This document shows, piece after piece, positions 11,524 to 21,349 of a stretch of 64,000 bases of DNA. Under the pieces are notes generated by a model. That model had not been told where the DNA came from. It saw only the letters and a program-made list of their open reading frames with translations, and made no database searches. This DNA comes from Marinimicrobium koreense (GTDB lineage: Bacteria; Pseudomonadota; Gammaproteobacteria; Pseudomonadales; Cellvibrionaceae): the NCBI RefSeq assembly GCF_003762925.1, contig NZ_RJUK01000001.1:2604001-2668000 (forward strand). Reading direction: 5' to 3'. Positions within the stretch are counted from its first letter, which is position 1; the number at the start of each line of letters is the position of its first letter. Position numbers and translations under genes: made by a program.

Positions 11524-11565
11524 AAAAAAAACCGGGCGCGCCGACGAAAATAACGACACGCCCGG
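11524..11565 (-). terminator. Intrinsic terminator after the CBS-domain gene
   Basis: CCGGGCG (11532-11538) pairs with CGCCCGG (11559-11565). On the minus strand the stem is followed by eight T residues (11524-11531 complement). It lies 20 bases beyond the CBS gene stop, so it separates that gene from the DGPF gene. Confidence 0.85.
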
Positions 11566-11584
11566 GTATTCTGGCAGCTTCAGG

Positions 11585-12061
11585 TCAGCTGGCGGTCTGA
11601 AGCCATCGGGTTTCGCAAATCATCCGGGACATGGCCAACACTTCGTCCGGTGTCAGGACATCTTTATTTTTTGAGCTCCGACCACTTACCGTATGATCAA
11701 TCAGGTCTTTCAGGCTGATCATGCCCACCATCTGTTGCTCGCTGTTGACGACCGGCATCCGCCGTATTTGTATGCTGCCCATGGTTTTGAGGACACTATG
11801 GATATCCTCTTCTTCATGGCAAAAATGACAGGCCTTGCCCTCCACCAGTTCACGGGCACTGATTTCCCACAACGGCCGATGTTTAAGCGCCGCTGCCATC
11901 GCGACATCCCGATCGGTAATCAGGCCCACGACCCGGTTATTTTCGGCCACCAGCGGAATGGCCCCGGAGTCTTCGTTCCACATCGTCGTCGCAATCGCCT
12001 CCAGGTCGCTGTCGATCGAACAGACTTTCGCTCCCTGGTGCATCACATTCTTGACTAACAT
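11585..12061 (-). CDS. CBS-domain pair protein
   Basis: A 158-residue protein with two CBS repeats (about 8-60 and 75-130). Recognisable parts are DLEAIATTMWNEDSGAIPLVAENNRVVGLITDRDVA and IRRMPVVNSEQQMVGMISLKDL. CBS pairs bind adenine nucleotides or related ligands. With no other domain the protein is probably a sensor or accessory regulator. The start has GGAGG seven bases upstream. It is read in the same direction as the sigma factor gene about 190 bases upstream and ends in a strong terminator. Confidence 0.85.
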   Translation of the reverse strand: MLVKNVMHQGAKVCSIDSDLEAIATTMWNEDSGAIPLVAENNRVVGLITDRDVAMAAALKHRPLWEISARELVEGKACHFCHEEEDIHSVLKTMGSIQIRRMPVVNSEQQMVGMISLKDLIDHTVSGRSSKNKDVLTPDEVLAMSRMICETRWLQTAS

Positions 12062-12254
12062 TACGTGTCCTCCATGGTTGGTTCAGGGTTGTCACCAAAA
12101 CGACCAGTCGTCGTAAACCTCGTGACTGGCAAGCGCTCAACGCATCCGATTGACAGTAGTCACAGTGGACACACAAAGCTGGATTCATCATAGGCGCTAT
12201 GAGGGCGGGTGAATAAGATTGTTAATGCATAACGAGAGGGCGATTTAGCGAGAT

Positions 12255-13505
12255 TCAGGCGCGCTGAAGTGCGTCCAGGCGACATTGAAGGTAGCGTCGC
12301 TCCGGCTCCTGTTGAACCAGCGCCAGGGCCTCGCCATAGGCCTCCCGGGCCTCCCGGTCGCGCCCCAGTTTCTCCAACAGGTGCGCCCGGGCGGCGGGCA
12401 ACAGGTGGTAGCCCGCCAGCGCACCCTGATCATGCAACTGGTCCATCAATGCCAGGCCCGCCGCCCAGCCGTCGCGCATGGCAACGGCGGCGGCCCGGTT
12501 CAGCGCCACCACGGGCGAGGGCGACACCTGCAGCAACAGGTCGTACAGGCCGACGATTTCCACCCAGTCGGTCGCCTGCCAACTTGGCGCTTCGGCGTGG
12601 AGCGCCGCGATGGCCGCCTGCAGCGCGTAGGGGCCCGCCGGGCCCTCGCTCAATGCTCGACGAACCAGCCTCGCGCCCTGTTCAATAACGTCGGTGTCCC
12701 AGCGATTGCGGTCCTGATCCTCGAGCAGGATCAAGTCACCATCGGGGGTTGTCCGGGTTTTCCGGCGGGCGTGATGGACCAGCATCAGCCCCAGCAACCC
12801 GTGCACCTCCGGGTCCAGCAGAAGCTCCTGGAGCAGATACCCGAGGCGGATAGCCTCCTCGCTCAGGTCCCGACGCTGAATCTCGGGCCCGGCGGTGGCT
12901 GAGTAACCCTCATTGAACACCAGGTAAATGACCTGCAATACCGCCTGCAACCGTTCCGGCAACGCCGTCGGGCCCGGCACCTCGTAGGGTATCTTCGCAG
13001 CCTGGATCTTGCGTTTGGCACGCACAATGCGCTGCGCCAGGGTCGAGGTGGTGGTGAGGTAGGCCCTGGCGATCTCCTCCGTGCTCAGGTCACAGACCTC
13101 CCGCAGGGTTAAGGCGATTTGGGCGTCGGGGGACAGACTGGGGTGACAACAGGTAAAGATCAGGCGCAGGCGGTCGTCTTCAATCCGGTCATCATCGGTG
13201 AGCAGGTCGCGCTCGGTCTGCTGATACAGGGTATCGGCAATCGCCTGCTGAGACTCGTCAAAGCGGGCTCGTCGACGCAGCTGATCAATCGCCTTGAAGC
13301 GGCCCGTGGACACCAACCAGGCGCGCGGGTTATCGGGAACTCCCTCACTGGGCCACTGGGTCGCCGCCGCCATGAAGGCGTCATGCAATGCCTCCTCGGC
13401 CAGATCAAAGCTCCCCAGCAGCCGGATCAGCGTGGCCAGTACCCGGCGCGACTCCCGCTGATACACCTCGGCGAGCTGTTGCTGGCTGGAACCCTGATCA
13501 AGCAT
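12255..13505 (-). CDS. ECF42-type RNA polymerase sigma factor with C-terminal TPR-like domain
   Basis: A 416-residue sigma factor. Region 2 (about 10-85) includes AEEALHDAFMAAATQWP and NPRAWLVSTGRFKAIDQLRR. Region 4 (about 115-170) includes LTLREVCDLSTEEIARAYLTTTSTLAQRIVRAKRKI. A long C-terminal extension (about 190-416), containing YDLLLQVSPSPVVALNRAAAVA, has the helical repeat character of ECF42. This extension replaces an anti-sigma factor as regulator in the group. The DGPF partner protein is at 11060-11404. Just upstream lies the small outer-membrane protein gene, 30 bases away and co-directional, so they may share a transcript. Confidence 0.87.
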   Translation of the reverse strand: MLDQGSSQQQLAEVYQRESRRVLATLIRLLGSFDLAEEALHDAFMAAATQWPSEGVPDNPRAWLVSTGRFKAIDQLRRRARFDESQQAIADTLYQQTERDLLTDDDRIEDDRLRLIFTCCHPSLSPDAQIALTLREVCDLSTEEIARAYLTTTSTLAQRIVRAKRKIQAAKIPYEVPGPTALPERLQAVLQVIYLVFNEGYSATAGPEIQRRDLSEEAIRLGYLLQELLLDPEVHGLLGLMLVHHARRKTRTTPDGDLILLEDQDRNRWDTDVIEQGARLVRRALSEGPAGPYALQAAIAALHAEAPSWQATDWVEIVGLYDLLLQVSPSPVVALNRAAAVAMRDGWAAGLALMDQLHDQGALAGYHLLPAARAHLLEKLGRDREAREAYGEALALVQQEPERRYLQCRLDALQRA

Positions 13506-13535
13506 GCTGCCCCTGCCGACGTCCGATCACCGACC

Positions 13536-14117
13536 TCAGAAACGATAATCCCATTGCAGGGTGTAGGTTTCAAAACGGTAGTCATCGGTTTTGACCAACT
13601 GGCGATATTCGATATTGAAGTTCAACCGCTTGTTCACAAACCAGCCCATACCAATGCCATAGGATGTGCCCGACAGGGAGTCGTCGGCCTCGGTGCCGGT
13701 GTTGCCCTGCCAGCGCGTTACCTGGGTATCCAGTGCCGCGTAGCCCAGCAAACCATATAGCCTGGCCACCTCATTGGTGATTTCCGGGCGGTAGTACAGG
13801 GCCGAGTAGGTCTTTACCTCGCGTTCGATCTCGCTCAGGCTGGCATCGGTTGCCTGCTCAGCCAGAAAATAATCCGAGCTGATGTCCCGGTCGTCCTTCA
13901 GTCCCGCCCCCAGTCGAGCCTCGAGCCCCAACAGGCCGTTGTACTTGTACCCCGCCGAAAATTCGACCACCGGCATCTCGGCTTCATCGTAGGGGGTGCG
14001 GGCGTCTCCGGTGACCACCCCGCCACCAATACCGGCATAGAAACCCCGGTGGTTATCCGCAAGCGCGGGGACGGCCAACAGCACCAGTGCGGCGCCAATA
14101 CTCCAAGCGGTTTTCAT
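13536..14117 (-). CDS. Small outer-membrane beta-barrel protein
   Basis: About 193 residues with a signal peptide (KTAWSIGAALVLLAVPALA) followed by alternating amphipathic strands ending in a terminal Phe (LQWDYRF), as in OmpA/OmpW-like eight-stranded porin-fold proteins. Starting at 14117 places GGGAG six bases upstream and gives a clean signal peptide; a longer frame to 14156 is unlikely. FYAGIGGGVV and GIGMGWFVNKRLNFNIEYRQL match opacity-like OMP repeats. The exact role is unknown. Confidence 0.75.
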   Translation of the reverse strand: MKTAWSIGAALVLLAVPALADNHRGFYAGIGGGVVTGDARTPYDEAEMPVVEFSAGYKYNGLLGLEARLGAGLKDDRDISSDYFLAEQATDASLSEIEREVKTYSALYYRPEITNEVARLYGLLGYAALDTQVTRWQGNTGTEADDSLSGTSYGIGMGWFVNKRLNFNIEYRQLVKTDDYRFETYTLQWDYRF

Positions 14118-14259
14118 AAGCAGCTCCCTGAGGTGGGCGTTATCGGTCATTGTCACTTGGCGGGAAGTATCGCACAGCGGCGCGGGGGATCAACGGTCGG
14201 GGGACGATTTTCGAACCGGATTCACGTTTCAGTGGCGCAATTCCTACCCCTGAAACGAC

Positions 14260-14285
14260 AGAACCCGGCACAGGGGCCGGGTTCT
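14260..14285 (-). terminator. Terminator-like hairpin after rpmG
   Basis: AGAACCCGGC (14260-14269) pairs perfectly with GCCGGGTTCT (14276-14285), 24 bases after the rpmG stop. On the minus strand it is followed by a weak T-containing tract. It probably ends the rpmB-rpmG transcript. Confidence 0.7.
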
Positions 14286-14309
14286 GATCGGAACGAAGCA
14301 CAAAATCGC

Positions 14310-14465
14310 TTACTTGATTTTGCCTTCTTTGTAGACCACGTGCTTGCGGGCAACGGGGTCGAACTTTTTGATTTCCATTTTCTCGGGCATGTTCCGCTTG
14401 TTCTTGTCGGTGGTGTAGAAGTGACCGGTGCCCGCGGTGGAGTTCAAACGAATCTTATCGCGCAT
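14310..14465 (-). CDS. rpmG: 50S ribosomal protein L33
   Basis: A 51-residue basic protein beginning [20 protein letters not shown] and ending [11 protein letters not shown], which is the standard L33 of Gammaproteobacteria. It is the Cys-free version, lacking the zinc-binding CxxC pairs. It sits 12 bases after rpmB, the conserved rpmB-rpmG order, and is part of the large ribosomal subunit. AAGGAG precedes the ATG. Confidence 0.97.
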   Translation of the reverse strand: MRDKIRLNSTAGTGHFYTTDKNKRNMPEKMEIKKFDPVARKHVVYKEGKIK

Positions 14466-14477
14466 GGGAGTTCTCCT

Positions 14478-14714
14478 TTAAACTTGTTCGCCGCGAGCGC
14501 GCAGATCGGTCAGTACGGCGTCAATGCCGCGCTTGTCGATTACACGCATACCTTTGGAGGAAACCTTCAGCTTCACAAAACGCTTCTCGGATTCCACCCA
14601 AAAACGGTGAGAATGCAGGTTGGGCAAAAAACGACGCTTGGTGTGGTTTTTTGCGTGAGATACATTGTTTCCAGTAACGGGACGCTTGCCGGTTACCTGA
14701 CATACCTTGGACAT
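14478..14714 (-). CDS. rpmB: 50S ribosomal protein L28
   Basis: A 78-residue protein with the full L28 pattern: [36 protein letters not shown] and [18 protein letters not shown]. Its length is as in E. coli. It is the first gene of the rpmB-rpmG operon, and its promoter should lie in the 14715-14960 region. Confidence 0.98.
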   Translation of the reverse strand: MSKVCQVTGKRPVTGNNVSHAKNHTKRRFLPNLHSHRFWVESEKRFVKLKVSSKGMRVIDKRGIDAVLTDLRARGEQV

Positions 14715-14971
14715 GGTCTTGCCTCGTCGTATTCAGCGCGCTGCGCTGCGGGTTGGTTGTCGCCACACCACAGCCCAGCACGGGGTGTTTTTGTAGCCTG
14801 ATTCGATCAATTTGCGGCCCGGGGACACGAGGTCCGGGGGCGGCTCCTGGCGCTATGGCCGGCTACCCAGCCGCATAAGGGCGCGTTTTATACCAAAACC
14901 GACGAGCAATAGCAATGTTTTCTCCCGATTTTGGTGATTTTTTAGCCTGCAGAGTGATGCAGGTTTTTGCG

Positions 14972-15087
14972 GGTCCGGTCCGATATCGGGTGCACTGTCC
15001 CCGGACACGCCGTACATACATCCCTGTAGGCTCGGATCGCGGGTCCCCCGCTCTACGGTCCAGAAACAGTACACCCGACACCGGACC
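14972..15087. repeat. Long palindromic intergenic repeat, copy 1
   Basis: GGTCCGGT (14972-14979) pairs with ACCGGACC (15080-15087), with a second imperfect arm inside (CGGGTGCACTGT against ACAGTACACCCG). The core, GACACGCCGT...CATCCCTGT..GGCTCG.ATCGC, is shared with the element at 32202-32300 and, inverted, with the one at 32476-32638. It lies between the upstream side of rpmB and the end of radC, in a 386-base gap with no gene. Confidence 0.7.
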
Positions 15088-15100
15088 TCAGTGCCATTCT

Positions 15101-15775
15101 TCACAACCAACCGCGCTCGGCGAAGGAGACGACTTCACCGTCACCGACCACCATGTGGTCCAGCACTCGCACCCCCACCAGATCCAGCGCCTCCCGCAAG
15201 CGCTCGGTGATCCGGCGGTCCGCCTGGCTCGGCTCCGCTACACCGGAGGGGTGGTTGTGAGCCAGAATCACCGCGGCCGCGTTGTGAGTAAGTGCTCGCT
15301 TTACCACCTCTCTCGGGTAAACACTTGCGCCATCAATCGTGCCCTGAAACAACTCATCAAAGGCCCGGAGTCGGTGCTGGTTGTCCAGAAACAGCACCGC
15401 GAACACCTCGTGCGGGCGATGGCGAAGCTGGGCGCTGAGGTACTGGCGGACCAGATCCGGGCTGGTCAGGGAATCGCCCGCCTCCAGACTGGCGGATAAA
15501 TGGCGGCGCGCCATTTCCAGTACGGCCTGTAACTGGGCAAACTTGGCGCTGCCCAGGCCCTGCCCCCGGCAGAACGCGGCCTGCGAGGCCTCCAATAACG
15601 GGCGCAGGCCACCGAATTCGGCCAAGAGCTCCCGCGCCAGGTCCACAGCGGATTTGCCGGCGCAGCCGGTACGAAGAAAGATGGCCAGTAGTTCGGCGTC
15701 GGAGAGGGCGGCGGGGCCGCGGCTGAGCAGTTTTTCCCGGGGGCGTTCGGCCTCGGGCCATTGGGCTATGGACAT
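15101..15775 (-). CDS. radC: RadC-family JAB/MPN domain protein
   Basis: A 224-residue protein with the RadC N-terminal helix-hairpin-helix-like region ([26 protein letters not shown]) and a C-terminal JAB1/MPN metal-binding domain. The metal motif HNHPSG ([16 protein letters not shown]) and the upstream Glu in [14 protein letters not shown] are intact. RadC was named for a DNA repair phenotype that was later withdrawn, so its true function is uncertain. It is divergent from coaBC, the usual gammaproteobacterial arrangement. Confidence 0.95.
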   Translation of the reverse strand: MSIAQWPEAERPREKLLSRGPAALSDAELLAIFLRTGCAGKSAVDLARELLAEFGGLRPLLEASQAAFCRGQGLGSAKFAQLQAVLEMARRHLSASLEAGDSLTSPDLVRQYLSAQLRHRPHEVFAVLFLDNQHRLRAFDELFQGTIDGASVYPREVVKRALTHNAAAVILAHNHPSGVAEPSQADRRITERLREALDLVGVRVLDHMVVGDGEVVSFAERGWL

Positions 15776-15909
15776 GATGTGACTCCCTGTCTTGAAACGT
15801 CTGACTTCTGAAATCGTCTGGAAACGCGTCGTCCTAGTGATTCGGGGCTAGAGAATGGTATCTTAGCCGGTTCAAGTCAAGCTGTCAGACCTCCACAGAC
15901 CGGATCGCC

Positions 15910-17106
15910 ATGAGTTCACTGACCAACAAACGTATTCTGTTAGGTGTCACCGGTGGCATTGCCGCCTATAAGAGTGCCGAACTGGTGCGCCGTCTCAAGG
16001 AGCGGGGCGCCGATGTGCGCGTGGTGATGACCGCTTCGGCGCGCGAATTCATGACCCCGCTGACCTTTCAGGCGCTGTCGGGCAATCCGGTGCATACCGA
16101 TCTGCTCGATCCGGCGGCCGAGGCGGCCATGGGGCATATTGAGCTGGCCCGCTGGGCGGACCGGATTCTGGTGGCGCCTGCCAGTGCAAACTTCATGGCG
16201 CGCCTGGCCGAGGGCCGGGGCGATGACCTGCTGACCACCCTCTGCCTGGCGACCCGGGAGCCCATCATTCTGGCACCGGCCATGAATCAGGGTATGTGGC
16301 TGAATCCGGCGACGCAGGCGAACCTGGAAACATTAAAGGGACGGGGCATTCAATTGCTCGGTCCCGGCGACGGCAGCCAGGCCTGTGGTGAAGTCGGCCC
16401 CGGTCGCATGCTCGAACCCGACACGCTGGCGGAGGCCGTGGCCGCCCAATTCGCCACCGGGCAGTTGGCCGGCCGCCACGTGGTAATTACGGCTGGTCCT
16501 ACCCGGGAGGCCATCGACCCGGTGCGCTACCTGAGCAACCACAGCTCTGGCAAAATGGGCTACGCTTTAGCCGAAGCGGCTGTTGAAGCAGGCGCCCGGG
16601 TGACACTGATCAGTGGCCCCACCGGGTTGCCGACCCCCGAGCGCGTCACCCGCATCGACGTGACCAGCGCCCTCGAGATGCTTGAGGCCAGCCTGGCGCA
16701 GGCACCTCAGTGCGATCTGTTTATCGGTGCGGCCGCCGTGGCGGATTACCGCCCGGCCGACTATCAGCCGCAGAAAATGAAAAAAGGCGATGAGGACACG
16801 CTGCAGATTGCGCTGACCAAAAACCCGGACATTATTGCCGCTGTTGCCCAGATAGAGAACCGACCCATCACCATAGGCTTTGCCGCCGAGAGCGAACAGC
16901 TGCTCGAATACGCCCGCGGCAAACGGGAGCGCAAGGGGCTGGATGCGATCATTGCCAATGACATCAGCCGCGAGGGGCTGGGCTTCAACAGTGATGACAA
17001 CGCGGTCACCCTGATCGATGCCGAGCGTGAGCTGGCCCTGGGCCCGATGAGCAAAACCCGGCTGGCCCGCGCCCTGATCGCTGAGCTCAGCCGCTATACC
17101 CGCTGA
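15910..17106 (+). CDS. coaBC: Bifunctional phosphopantothenoylcysteine decarboxylase / synthetase
   Basis: This 398-residue enzyme makes 4'-phosphopantetheine in coenzyme A synthesis. The N-terminal flavoprotein decarboxylase (CoaC) has His76 (AMGHIELARWAD), the PAMN motif at 123-126 and Cys159 (SQACGEVGPGRM). The C-terminal CTP-dependent ligase (CoaB, about 190-398) begins HVVITAGPTREAIDPVRY and has the conserved lysines of KMKKGD. The start follows CGGATCGCC, a weak ribosome site, but family alignment supports it. The dut gene usually found next in Pseudomonas-type order is absent here. Confidence 0.97.
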   Translation: MSSLTNKRILLGVTGGIAAYKSAELVRRLKERGADVRVVMTASAREFMTPLTFQALSGNPVHTDLLDPAAEAAMGHIELARWADRILVAPASANFMARLAEGRGDDLLTTLCLATREPIILAPAMNQGMWLNPATQANLETLKGRGIQLLGPGDGSQACGEVGPGRMLEPDTLAEAVAAQFATGQLAGRHVVITAGPTREAIDPVRYLSNHSSGKMGYALAEAAVEAGARVTLISGPTGLPTPERVTRIDVTSALEMLEASLAQAPQCDLFIGAAAVADYRPADYQPQKMKKGDEDTLQIALTKNPDIIAAVAQIENRPITIGFAAESEQLLEYARGKRERKGLDAIIANDISREGLGFNSDDNAVTLIDAERELALGPMSKTRLARALIAELSRYTR

Positions 17107-17150
17107 CTGACGACAACCATTCCAGAGACCGACAACGGGAATCCGATACC

Positions 17151-19619
17151 GTGGCGAACCGAACTTCCAAGGAACAACGACAAAAGCAGGCACGTCTGGC
17201 GCGCCAGAAGCTGATTGGCGCTCTGGTGCTGGGGGTACTCGTGCTGAACGGCCTGCTGGGTTACTGGCTGTACGGCATTCTGGTAACGGATGTTCAGGAT
17301 CTTCGCCTGGAGGCGGCAGTGGAGGCTCAGGCCGAGCAACGCGCGCAGCCACTGCAGGATTATATTCGGGAGCTGCGCCAACGCGTGGCGGCACTGGCGG
17401 CAGAACCGGCCACCGCTGAGGCGCTTCAGGGCTCGACGGAGGTCCGACAGTCAGCGGCAGAAGCGATTGCCGCGCGCATTGAGCATGGCATTGCCGCGCG
17501 CCTGATTCCGGCGGGCAGCGCTCGGGTCGAACGCGACCACCCCGCCCCCATCCGGTTTGCCGAGCTCGACCTGATCCGCCGGGCGGAGCGCCGTGACAAT
17601 CATCTCCCGGAGCTGGCCAAAGTGGATCAACAATGGCAGTTGCACGTCATTGAACCCATCCCGCCATCCGCCGACGAGCCCGTGGAGGGAACCCTCCTGG
17701 TCACACTCAATGACACCGGCTGGCGCTCGCTACTGGATGCCGCCAGTAAAAGCCTGGGGCGCACCGAGCTGCACCAACAGATTCCGGGCAGCAATCCCCT
17801 GACGGTCTACCTGAGCGGTCAGGGGGAGGGCGGCGCCAAGCACTCCGTCGCCATCCCCAATAGCCACTGGCGTCTGAGCTTCACGGCCTCACCCGAGCTG
17901 GTGGCCCAGACCCGCGAGCTTCCGACGCTCTGGCTGCTGGTCCTGTCCACCACCACCATCGGCGGATTGCTGCTGGCCTGGTTCAGTGGCCATATGATTG
18001 AGCGCCGACAGCGCCAGAGCGCCCGTCCCATTCAGGTGCCCGGCGCCGCGCGCTCGGGCGGCAAAAACGCCGACGCGCAGGACGAGCACGGCGAAGAAGA
18101 AATCGGCATGATCAACACGCTGTACCAGAACCAGGACATTCTGGATCTGGATGTCAGCGACGAAGACGAAGACATTCTCGCCCTGGACCAGGCGCCCACC
18201 AAAACGGCCGCCGCCGACGCGACCCAGGCGGGCCAGTCAGGCCCGACCATCCCCGAGGGGATTTTCCGCTCCTACGACATTCGTGGCCTGGCCGATACCG
18301 AAATCACCCCGGAGCTGGCCGAGCATATCGGGCGGGCACTGGGCAGCGAGGCGCTGGATCACGGCGAAACCGATATGGTGCTCGCCCGGGACGGCCGGAC
18401 GCACAGCCCGGTATTGGCCGAAGCCCTGCGCAGCGGGATAGCAAGCACCGGTTGCAACGTGATTGATCTGGGCACAGTACCCACCCCCCTGATGTACTTC
18501 GCCACCCATCACCTGAGCGAAACCAGCAGCGGCGTCATGGTCACCGCCAGCCATAACCCCGGTAGCTACAACGGTTTCAAAATGATCATCAACGGGGTCA
18601 CCCTGGCCGATGATGCGGTACTGGATGTACGCTCGCGGATTCAGCGCCAGCACTACCACCAGGGCGAAGGGGAGACCCGCAGCCACGACATCATCACCGA
18701 CTATATCGAACGCATTTTCTCCGACGTCGCGCTGGTCGGTGCCGTGTCGCTGGTGATCGACGCGGGCAACGCGGTCCCCGGTGTGGTGGCGCCCCGGCTG
18801 TTCGAAGAGCTGGGCTGCGATGTGACACCGCTGTACTGCGACCTGGACGGCACCTTCCCCAATCACGACCCGGACCCGACTCAGGAAGCCAACCTTCAGG
18901 ACCTTATTGCCAAGGTACAGGAAGTCGGTGCCGATCTCGGCGCGGCCCTCGATGGCGACGGTGATCGCCTGATTGTGGTCACCCCCCAGGGGCGGATCAT
19001 CTGGCCGGATCAACTGTTGATGCTCTTTGCCCGCGACGTGCTCGGACGCAACCCCGGGGCCGATGTGCTGTTCGATGTGAAGTGCTCCCGCCAGCTGAAC
19101 CAACTGGTGACCAGCTATGGCGGTCGGCCGATCATGTGGAAAACCGGCCACTCCCACATGAAATCGAAAATGATCGAAACCGGTGCGCTGATCGGCGGCG
19201 AGTATTCCGGTCACATTTTCATCAAGGACCGCTGGTACGGGTTCGATGACGGTTTATACACCCTGGCACGTCTGCTGGAAATCATCACCTTGCGCGATCA
19301 ACCCATAGACGATATCTTCGCCGCCTTTCCGATTCTGCCCTCCACCCCGGAGCTGAAAATTCCGGTGCAGGACGACCAGAAATTCGCCCTGGTGGAACGG
19401 TTGATTGCCGAGGGCGACTTCCAGAGCGGCAAGCCGAGCACCATTGACGGGCTGCGGGTGGACTTTGCCAAAGGCTGGGGGTTGGTCAGAGCCTCGAACA
19501 CCTCCGCGGCCCTGACCCTGCGCTTTGAAGGCGAAACCGAGGAAGCGCTGAACAAAATTCAGCAACTGTTTAAACGCGAGCTGCTGAAAATCGACAGTCA
19601 GCTCCAGATCGACTTTTAA
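17151..19619 (+). CDS. algC: Phosphomannomutase/phosphoglucomutase AlgC with long N-terminal membrane extension
   Basis: An 822-residue protein starting at GTG. The last 450 or so residues are a complete alpha-D-phosphohexomutase: catalytic Ser467 in VTASHNPGSYNGFK, metal loop LDGDGDRL, sugar-binding GEYSGHIF, and phosphate-binding ASNTSAALTLRFE. It interconverts Man-6-P/Man-1-P and Glc-6-P/Glc-1-P for polysaccharide and LPS precursors. The first 370 or so residues have a transmembrane helix near 24-44, a periplasmic-type domain, a second helix near 255-280 and an acidic linker. Similar extended AlgC forms occur in Pseudomonas relatives. It is in an operon-like row with coaBC and argB. Confidence 0.93.
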   Translation: MANRTSKEQRQKQARLARQKLIGALVLGVLVLNGLLGYWLYGILVTDVQDLRLEAAVEAQAEQRAQPLQDYIRELRQRVAALAAEPATAEALQGSTEVRQSAAEAIAARIEHGIAARLIPAGSARVERDHPAPIRFAELDLIRRAERRDNHLPELAKVDQQWQLHVIEPIPPSADEPVEGTLLVTLNDTGWRSLLDAASKSLGRTELHQQIPGSNPLTVYLSGQGEGGAKHSVAIPNSHWRLSFTASPELVAQTRELPTLWLLVLSTTTIGGLLLAWFSGHMIERRQRQSARPIQVPGAARSGGKNADAQDEHGEEEIGMINTLYQNQDILDLDVSDEDEDILALDQAPTKTAAADATQAGQSGPTIPEGIFRSYDIRGLADTEITPELAEHIGRALGSEALDHGETDMVLARDGRTHSPVLAEALRSGIASTGCNVIDLGTVPTPLMYFATHHLSETSSGVMVTASHNPGSYNGFKMIINGVTLADDAVLDVRSRIQRQHYHQGEGETRSHDIITDYIERIFSDVALVGAVSLVIDAGNAVPGVVAPRLFEELGCDVTPLYCDLDGTFPNHDPDPTQEANLQDLIAKVQEVGADLGAALDGDGDRLIVVTPQGRIIWPDQLLMLFARDVLGRNPGADVLFDVKCSRQLNQLVTSYGGRPIMWKTGHSHMKSKMIETGALIGGEYSGHIFIKDRWYGFDDGLYTLARLLEIITLRDQPIDDIFAAFPILPSTPELKIPVQDDQKFALVERLIAEGDFQSGKPSTIDGLRVDFAKGWGLVRASNTSAALTLRFEGETEEALNKIQQLFKRELLKIDSQLQIDF

Positions 19620-19649
19620 CCAACGTACCCTTAAACAAGGTACTTTTAA

Positions 19650-20579
<930 letters not shown>

Positions 20580-20721
20580 CACGCCCGAAAGCCGCACTGG
20601 CCATTGAAAAACGTAGGCGATGGGGCGGGCATGCCCCGCATCCTGTGCTAGGATATCCCCGTCGCCTGAAACGTCCTGAGGCCGCGCCGAAGGATTCACC
20701 CCTGACAACCTATGGACCGCC

Positions 20722-21333
20722 ATGAGCAAGCAGCCCACCGCCAAATCCTCCCGCCGCCAACAGATTCTGGAGTCTCTGGCTCACATGCTGGAAGCCAGCC
20801 CCGGTGCCCGTATCACCACGGCCGCCCTGGCTCGGGAAGTGGGCGTCTCGGAAGCGGCGCTTTACCGCCACTTCCCCAGCAAGTCCAAGATGTTTGAAGG
20901 GTTGATCGAGTTTATCGAAGACACGATTTTCACCCGCATCTCCCTGATCCTGTCGGAGGAGCCGGCCGCTTTGCGCCGGTGCGAAAAGATTCTGCTACTG
21001 CTGCTGACCTTCACCGAACGCAACCCCGGCATCACCCGGTTGCTCACCGGCGACGCCCTGACCGGCGAAACCGAACGGCTTCGGCTGCGCGTCGCCCAGC
21101 TCTTTGAGCGGGTGGAAACCCAGTTGAAGCAGGTGTTGAGAGAAGCGGAATTGCGAGAGGGGTTACGGCCCAATTTGCCCTTGTCGGCCGCCGCCAATCT
21201 GTTGATGGCCTGCGCCGATGGGCGGATCACCCAGTTTGTGCGCAGTCAGTTCCGGCGCCCACCGACCGAGCACTGGGCGGAACAGTGGCCGGTATTGGTG
21301 AGCGGCCTGATGCGCGAACAGGTTCCGGCCTGA
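20722..21333 (+). CDS. slmA: Nucleoid occlusion factor SlmA (TetR family)
   Basis: A 203-residue TetR-fold DNA-binding protein that blocks FtsZ assembly over unsegregated DNA. The HTH (about 28-55) reads [37 protein letters not shown], matching SlmA closely. The C-terminal core and final [10 protein letters not shown] are as in the family. Gene order argB-slmA-(x)-pyrE matches Pseudomonas and supports SlmA over a generic TetR regulator. Confidence 0.93.
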   Translation: MSKQPTAKSSRRQQILESLAHMLEASPGARITTAALAREVGVSEAALYRHFPSKSKMFEGLIEFIEDTIFTRISLILSEEPAALRRCEKILLLLLTFTERNPGITRLLTGDALTGETERLRLRVAQLFERVETQLKQVLREAELREGLRPNLPLSAAANLLMACADGRITQFVRSQFRRPPTEHWAEQWPVLVSGLMREQVPA

Positions 21334-21349
21334 TTCGCACCTCGGGGGT

